Below, piece after piece: positions 8,226-12,430 of a stretch of DNA of 12,430 nucleotides. How positions within the stretch are numbered: the first letter of the stretch is position 1; each line of letters starts with the position of its first letter. Source of the stretch: Acanthamoeba lenticulata. Lineage: Eukaryota > Discosea > Longamoebia > Acanthamoebidae. The notes under the pieces are model-generated. The model was given only the letters and a program-made list of their open reading frames with translations. It was not told the DNA's origin and did not search any database. The translations under genes were made by a program, and so were the position numbers. The stretch lies in assembly GCA_002179805.1 (NCBI GenBank), contig NAVB01001735.1:1-12430 (forward strand), given 5' to 3'.

Positions 8226-8398
8226 TGAGCACAGGCATTTAAAAGTCCACTGGTGGCATTCAGTGGGCTGTTACCACTCCATTGGCAATTACACTGCCTC
8301 CATTGACCTCGGTGAAGTGATGGCAATCGCCGTGGGACAGAATCCCAAGAAAAAAGAAAAAAGGGGTCAACAATATAATTGTTCATTCATCGATAATC
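8226..8398. other. Spacer between gene 4 (3' end) and gene 3 (5' end)
   Basis: Only 173 nt separate the stop of gene 4 from the palindrome of gene 3, so the gene 4 terminator and gene 3 promoter must be compact. It includes an A-rich run at 8349-8363. No AATAAA for gene 4 is evident and nothing else was recognised. Confidence 0.5.
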
Positions 8399-11132
8399 TC
8401 ACGATGGCTGTTGAGGCAAGCCTTTTGAGTACAAAGCGCCCAATTGCCGCTGAGAAGGAGCATGGCCCTGGAGGGCGGCCTTGCGGAACCACTCCTCAGC
8501 CTGCTCGTCGCTCTTGGCCAACCCTCCACGCCCAGTCAGGTAGAACACGCCCAGGCTGTACTGAGCATCAGCATCATCCTGGAGGGCGGCCTTGCGGAAC
8601 CACTCCTCGGCGCACTCGTCGCTCTTGGCCAGCCCTCCGCGCCCAGCTGAATAGAACGCGCCCAGGTTGAATTGAGCAGGCGCATGGCCCTGGAGGGCGG
8701 CCTTGCGGAACCACTCTTCAGCGCACTCGTCGCTCTTGGCCAGCCCTCCGCGCCCAGCTGAATAGTACGTGCCCAGGTTGAACTGCGCGGAAACGTGGCC
8801 CTGGAGGGCGGCCTTGCGGTACCACTCCTCGGCATGCTCATCGCTCTTGGCCAGCCCTCCGCGCCCGGTCGAGTAGAACCAGCCCATTTGGCACTGAGCG
8901 TGAGGATGGTTCTGGAGAGCGGCCTTGCGGAGCCACTCCTCGGCGCGCTCGTCGCTCTTGGCCAGCCCTCCGCGTCCAGTCGAGTAGAACACGCCCAGGT
9001 TGAACTGCGCATCAGGATGGCCCTGGAGGGCGGCCTTGCGGAACCACTCCTCAGCGCACTCGTCGCTCGTGACCAGCCCTCCGCGCCCAACTGAATAGAA
9101 CGCGCCCAGGTTGAACTGCGCGGAAACGTGGCCCTGGAGGGCGGCCTTGCGGTACCACTCCTCAGCCTGCTCGTCGCTCTTGGCCAGCCCTCCGCGTCCA
9201 GTCGAGTAGAACAGGCCCAGATGGTATTGAGCACCGGGCTGGTCCTGGAGGGCGGCCTTGCGGAACCACTCTTCAGCGCACTCGTCGCTCTTGACCAGCC
9301 CTCCGCGCCCAGCTGAATAGAACACGCCCATGTTGAACTGCGCGGAAACGTGGCCCTGGAGGGCGGCCTTGCGGTACCACTCCTCAGCGTGCACGTCGCT
9401 CTTCGTCAGCCCTCCGCGTCCAGTCGAGTAGAACGCGCCCAGGTGGTATTGAGCATCAGGCTGGCCCTGGAGGGCGGCCTTGCGGAACCACTCCTCGGCG
9501 CACTCGTCGCTCTTGGCCAGCCCTCCGCGCCCAGCTGAATAGAACACGCCCAGGTTGAACTGCGCGGAAACGTGGCCCTGGAGGGCGGCCTTGCGGTACC
9601 ACTCCTCGGCGTGCACATCGCTTTTGGCCAGCCCTCCGCGCCCAGTCGAGTAGAACGCGCCCAGGTTGAACTGAGCGGCCGCATCACCCTGGAGGGCGGC
9701 CTTGCGGTACCACTCCTCGGCTTGCTTGTCACGCGCTGTGCAGACCGCCAGTTCGGCTTGGCCGACCTCCACTTCAGGTGCGTCCTTGCGCGCCACCTCG
9801 GTCTTGGTGGCGGCCAGGTCTGCTTCCGTACCAAGGGACGGCAATCCGCCAGCAGAGGCTTGCCTCTCTTTTTGTTGGTGTTGCTCCACGGCAGGCGGAG
9901 GAGGGCGCAGAGCATGCACGACCTGGGCCATGGTGGGCCGTTGGGCGGACTCCTGGTGCCAGCACTGCTCCATCACGCCCACCAGCACCGCCGCTGAGCT
10001 GCCATCTTCAAGCGCCCACTCAGCCGACACGGGCAGGCGCCCGCCGTTGACCACATGATGGGCCAGCTCGTCGAAACTCATGCCGATGAAGGGCACGAGG
10101 CCGGAGAGGAGCTCCCACACGATGATGCCAAACGCGTACACGTCGATCTTGCTGCTGTGCTGCGTCGCCACGTGTCCGGTGAAGGCGCGCATGAGCTCGG
10201 GCGCGAGCCACGACCACGTGCCAACAGGGCGCGACATGAGCGTGTGCGTGTTGATGCTCCACCGCGCGCATCCAAAGTCGGCCAGCACGGGCTCCTTGTC
10301 CGCCCTCAGCTGCACAACAGTTTAGGATATTTTGCCAAAGTGACATAAAATCAAGTAAAATGCAAATTGGTTTGTCACAGCTTAGAGTGGCGTACAAGGA
10401 TGTTGGGACTTTTGAGGTCGCGATGCATGATGCCCTGTTCATGCAAAAAGGCCAGACCTTCAGCGATCCCTCGCGCTATGCGCAAGGCGTCAGCCGCACT
10501 CGGGCGCCCATTGTTGCGGAGGAAGTGGAAGAGGTCGCCGCCGGGCATGAACTCGGTGATGATGCACGGCTGCGGCCGCTCGAAGCTCATCACAAGCGGC
10601 ACCACGCTTGGGTGCGCTCGCAGCTTCCTGTTATTCGTTCATACGAAAAAAACAACCCATTTATCCCAGTGGTGAGGAGAAGAGGCCACTGTTGGAGGAG
10701 AGGGGAATTAGAGAGTACAGGAGGTGGGCGATCTCCTCGTGGTATTCGCTCCACGCCGCCATCATGATGCTGCTCCCATCACCGGCTGGTGGGTCGGGCA
10801 GGAGGTGAAAGACCTTGATGGCGACGGTCATTCCGCGGAAACGGCCGCGGTAGAGCGTGGCCTGGCCCGAGCGCGTGAGAAGGCACTCGATCTCCACGCC
10901 TGGATACATCGGCAAGCCCAGCCTGCCGGCCACCAACCGCCACTTTCAAGACTTTGATTTTATTTTTATTTTTATTTTTATTTTTATTTATCGCGGTTTG
11001 AGCGAGAACGGAAGAAGGGGGGGCGAGTTTGAACCTGACGACCTGGCGATTCAGTTCCTCGAGTTGACGGAGCAAGGCTTTATTTTCTTCCTCTTTGGCC
11101 CGCAGTTGAGCTTCCGTGTTGCTGCTTTCCAT
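8399..11132 (-). CDS. TKL-type protein kinase with Sel1 repeats, gene 4 (complete)
   Basis: Minus-strand exons: 11132-11035, 10922-10719, 10627-10396 and 10309-8399, giving 814 aa. Introns are 112, 91 and 86 nt (GT-AG, phases 2, 2, 0). Residues 1-33 form a charged coiled coil (AQLRAKEEENKALLRQLEEL). The kinase has the loop LTRSGQATLYRG, VAIK (K69), alpha-C YHEEIAHLL, HRDLKSPN (D171), ADFG (D189), LAPE and CWHQESAQRPTMAQV, all matching TKL-type catalytic kinases apart from the missing loop glycines. The linker is followed at once by eleven full 37-aa Sel1 repeats and a partial twelfth ending KGLPQQPS. Unlike genes 1-3 it lacks the AAELFGQAA cap at the front and the AQKWFAKAAAQG cap at the end. 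It is divergent from the hemerythrin gene. Predicted cytosolic Ser/Thr kinase; partner and substrate unknown. Confidence 0.87.
8489..9709 (-). repeat. Sel1-encoding tandem repeat of gene 4, 11 x 111 bp, partly in 222-bp pairs
   Basis: Eleven exact 111-bp units from 9709 down to 8489, then a partial unit. Units 2, 4, 6 and 9 share HVSAQFN and end SDECAEEW (SDxC); the units after them begin FRKAALQ and mostly read PDAQYHLG or PDAQFNLG with FYSTGRGGL. The array is therefore partly organised as a two-unit, 222-bp higher-order repeat. Confidence 0.9.
10957..10990. repeat. ATTTTT hexanucleotide microsatellite in gene 4 intron 1
   Basis: About five copies of ATTTTT on the plus strand (AAAAAT on the transcribed strand), inside intron 1 (11034-10923). 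Probably a slippage repeat with no coding role. Confidence 0.8.
11130..11132 (-). promoter_or_regulatory. Start codon of gene 4
   Basis: An ATG in the context CAGCCAATGG, identical to gene 3. An in-frame ATG at 11243 would add an Arg/Ser-rich leader, but gene 3 has no equivalent in the same frame. Confidence 0.6.
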
Positions 11133-11244
11133 TGGCTGCTGCTTGAACGTCCTGCTCCTTGAACGCCCTTCTTCCCGCTTTCGTGTTGAGTTCAAACTGT
11201 TGAAAGAGAAAAAAAGAAAACAGCCAGGCTGCCTTTTCTTCATC

Positions 11245-11260
11245 AATTTCGGCCGAAATT
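11245..11260 (-). promoter_or_regulatory. Candidate promoter palindrome of gene 4
   Basis: AATTTCGGCCGAAATT is a perfect 16-bp palindrome whose near edge is about 116 bp upstream of the gene 4 ATG. It is the longest version of the motif shared by genes 2, 3 and 4. Confidence 0.52.
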
Positions 11261-11540
11261 AAATTCGAACAACAGGATTGGCCCTCGGCACCAGAGCCTG
11301 GAGCGCCTGACATCATAAGCACCCTCGGGCCATGGATGGACAAGCAGGACACCCAGCTCCCTGCCCAGTGGCTGCTAGAAAGACCAATGGGCGACTTGCG
11401 ACGTGCAAATGTCATGTCACAGCCCGAGAAATTTGCAGCTGGAGTTAGGCTCTCAACATAAAAAAGTAAGCCTCTGTGTCTCACCACACAGCAACCAACA
11501 CTTCACAAGGCTCCACACTCACATACACTCGTACATAGCC
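11261..11540. promoter_or_regulatory. Divergent promoter region between gene 4 and the hemerythrin gene
   Basis: 280 nt between the gene 4 palindrome and the hemerythrin ATG. On the plus strand there is a CCAAT at about 11383 and a TATA-like CATAAAAAAG near 11457-11466, about 80 bp before the ATG. The following C/A-rich stretch resembles a 5' leader. These are pattern calls only. No other gene was seen. Confidence 0.35.
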
Positions 11541-11915
11541 ATGGCGATTGCGATTCCTTCTCCGTTTGCCTGGGACGCCTCGTTTGACGTCAAGAGCGCT
11601 GCTCTGAACGACCAGCACAAGAACCTGTTCCAGCTCATCGCTGACCTCGACGCCCACCGCGACGACGCCCACAAGTCTGCCCTTGCCGCGGCTGTGGTGC
11701 AGCACTTCAAGACCGAGGAAGAGCTCTTTGGCAAGTTTGGCTACGCCGAGAGCGAGAGCCACAAGGCCACGCACGACAAGTTCCTCGCCGACTTTGGCAA
11801 GGTGGGCGCTGTCGGTGATGCTGAGATCGAGTTTGCCAAGAAGTGGCTCGTGCAGCACATCAAGAGCAGCGACTTCAAGTATGTCGACTTCCTCCAGGCC
11901 AATGGCGTTGCCTGA
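11541..11915 (+). CDS. Hemerythrin-like non-haem di-iron protein
   Basis: 124 aa, a single hemerythrin domain of about the usual length, intronless. All seven di-iron ligands are present at near-textbook spacing: H26 (DQHKNLF), H55 and E59 (QHFKTEE), H74 and H78 (SHKATHDKF), H106 and D111 (QHIKSSD). The N-terminal FAWDASFDV segment is also typical. Hemerythrins bind O2 reversibly at the di-iron site; in single-celled eukaryotes the role may be oxygen or iron storage or sensing, or handling of NO or peroxide, which cannot be decided here. No signal peptide, so probably cytosolic. The ATG has a strong context (AGCCATGG) and starts exactly where the domain begins, so the longer open frame upstream is taken as leader. 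Unrelated to the kinase genes except that it is divergent from gene 4. Confidence 0.93.
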   Translation: MAIAIPSPFAWDASFDVKSAALNDQHKNLFQLIADLDAHRDDAHKSALAAAVVQHFKTEEELFGKFGYAESESHKATHDKFLADFGKVGAVGDAEIEFAKKWLVQHIKSSDFKYVDFLQANGVA

Positions 11916-11926
11916 TAAACTTGCCA

Positions 11927-11932
11927 AATAAA
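11927..11932 (+). terminator. Polyadenylation signal AATAAA, hemerythrin gene
   Basis: AATAAA lies 12 nt after the TGA of the hemerythrin gene. A second AATAAA on the same strand at 12069-12074 would give a longer 3' end overlapping the convergent neighbour. Confidence 0.5.
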
Positions 11933-12031
11933 CCTGTACACCCTCACCTGGCTGTGATTAATGCACCTCACACACTCCCATCGTCACTTGTGTGAAACGT
12001 CGGCCAGTTGGTGCTTGTGGATTTTTCTGAA

Positions 12032-12037
12032 TTTATT
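12032..12037 (-). terminator. Polyadenylation signal AATAAA, acidic-tail gene
   Basis: TTTATT on plus, AATAAA on minus, about 57 nt after the stop of the minus-strand gene ending at 12094. Placement fits a normal 3' UTR. Confidence 0.4.
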
Positions 12038-12093
12038 TTTGATTTTTGTACAAAAAGAAACACATTAGAATAAATAGCGGCGTGGCCTCACCA

Positions 12094-12430
12094 TCAACTG
12101 TAGCGGAAGGACGCTGGGGCGGTCTTTCGCGCGAGCTCGCGTGTTCGTGATCGCTTCTTGTCGTTGCCTTGTTGCTTGGCGCGGTGTCTGCCGTATTGCT
12201 CCTCGTCCTCTTCTTCTTCTTCTTCTTCTTCTTCGTCCTCCTCCTCGTGTCGGAAGTTCTTCTCGTCCCGGTCATCTTCGTCGTCCTCCTCGTCTTCGTC
12301 GTGCTCTTCGGACGAGTCGTGGTGGTGATGATGAGCAGCCGTGGCCGTCGACGGGTAGAACCAGAGGCGCGGGCGTCCGGCGTAGCACTGCATGCGATGC
12401 GCCAGCATCGGCAGCATCTTCTCCGACGGC
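12094..12430 (-). CDS. C-terminal part of unrecognised protein with Asp/Glu-rich tract
   Basis: The frame is open from the TGA at 12094-12096 to the right edge, so this is a 3' fragment of about 111 codons; the Met at 12417 need not be the start. In order it shows a short ordinary segment (SEKMLPMLAHRMQCYAGRP), a His run, a tract of about 45 residues dominated by Asp and Glu (about 12180-12320) and a basic tail with KKRSRTRELARK, which could act as a nuclear localisation signal. Acidic tracts followed by basic tails are common in nuclear and nucleolar chaperone-like proteins, but the family is not recognised. Codon use is GC-rich like neighbouring genes. Convergent with the hemerythrin gene. 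An intron within the fragment cannot be excluded. Confidence 0.65.
   Translation of the reverse strand, partial: PSEKMLPMLAHRMQCYAGRPRLWFYPSTATAAHHHHHDSSEEHDEDEEDDEDDRDEKNFRHEEEDEEEEEEEEEDEEQYGRHRAKQQGNDKKRSRTRELARKTAPASFRYS
12199..12250. repeat. TTC/GAA trinucleotide-rich tract in acidic coding region
   Basis: A run of TTC and TCC/CTC triplets on plus, coding for Glu and Asp on minus. This simple repeat would vary in length without breaking the frame. Confidence 0.7.

Noticed and set aside
8119..8238. Upstream start for gene 3 (Met at 8238), making the palindrome encode LISAE
   Set aside because: Gene 4 also encodes NLISAE at its palindrome, but there the shared bases are in a different frame relative to the conserved ATG, and gene 2 hits a stop soon after. 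Conservation is at DNA level. An extra 5' intron is not fully excluded.
8444..9997. Series of plus-strand frames opposite gene 4
   Set aside because: Antisense shadows of the Sel1 array and C-lobe; the minus strand carries the conserved protein.
11403..11540. N-terminal extension of the hemerythrin frame
   Set aside because: The extra 46 residues have no hemerythrin similarity, while the ATG at 11541 has the better context and begins right at the domain.
1..12430. tRNA or rRNA genes
   Set aside because: No cloverleaf with TPsiC-like GTTCRANNC box pairing or rRNA signature was noticed on either strand; a covariance-model scan would be decisive.

Overview
The window looks like nuclear DNA of a protist, most likely a free-living amoebozoan of the Acanthamoeba type. 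Coding exons are GC-rich, introns are short, AT-rich and GT-AG (67-188 nt), and intergenic DNA carries many homopolymer runs. The gene content also fits: TKL-type kinases fused to Sel1 repeats, and a single-domain hemerythrin. The organism is inferred from style and gene content only.

Four paralogous kinase-Sel1 genes fill 1-11260 in a mirrored layout, two on + then two on -. Gene 1 (1-1516, +) is present only as its last exon. Gene 2 (2167-5327, +) is complete with four exons. Gene 3 (8121-5868, -) has four exons and a 2-nt deletion that shifts the frame inside its Sel1 array. Gene 4 (11132-8399, -) is complete with four exons. Genes 2-4 share one architecture: a short N-terminal coiled coil (exon A), a kinase N-lobe (exon B), a hinge to catalytic-loop segment (exon C), and DFG to C-lobe plus an acidic or Gln-rich linker plus a Sel1 array (exon D). 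The three introns sit at identical positions and phases (2, 2, 0) in all three genes. Exon A is 98 nt in genes 3 and 4, and exon C is 232 nt in genes 2 and 4. The spliced models stay in frame throughout, which supports them strongly. The Sel1 arrays are built of units of exactly 111 bp (37 aa): 5 in gene 1, 12 in gene 2, about 4 in gene 3 and 11 plus a partial unit in gene 4.

Genes 1 and 2 resemble each other most, as do genes 3 and 4. This suggests each pair arose by tandem duplication. The convergent gap between gene 2 and gene 3 (5328-5867) holds what looks like a decayed Ty1/copia RNase H tail. The gap between genes 1 and 2 holds a 42-nt relic of a kinase catalytic-loop exon. A palindrome with core TTCGGCCGAA lies 94-116 bp upstream of the start codon of genes 2, 3 and 4 and is a candidate shared promoter element.

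To the right, a hemerythrin-like protein (11541-11915, +) is divergent from gene 4. Convergent to it is the C-terminal end of an unrecognised protein with a long Asp/Glu-rich tract (12094-12430, -), which runs off the window. The kinase-Sel1 proteins are probably cytosolic signalling proteins: the kinase half is a predicted Ser/Thr kinase of TKL type with an unusual nucleotide loop, and the Sel1 solenoid probably binds partner proteins. No partner or substrate can be read from the sequence.
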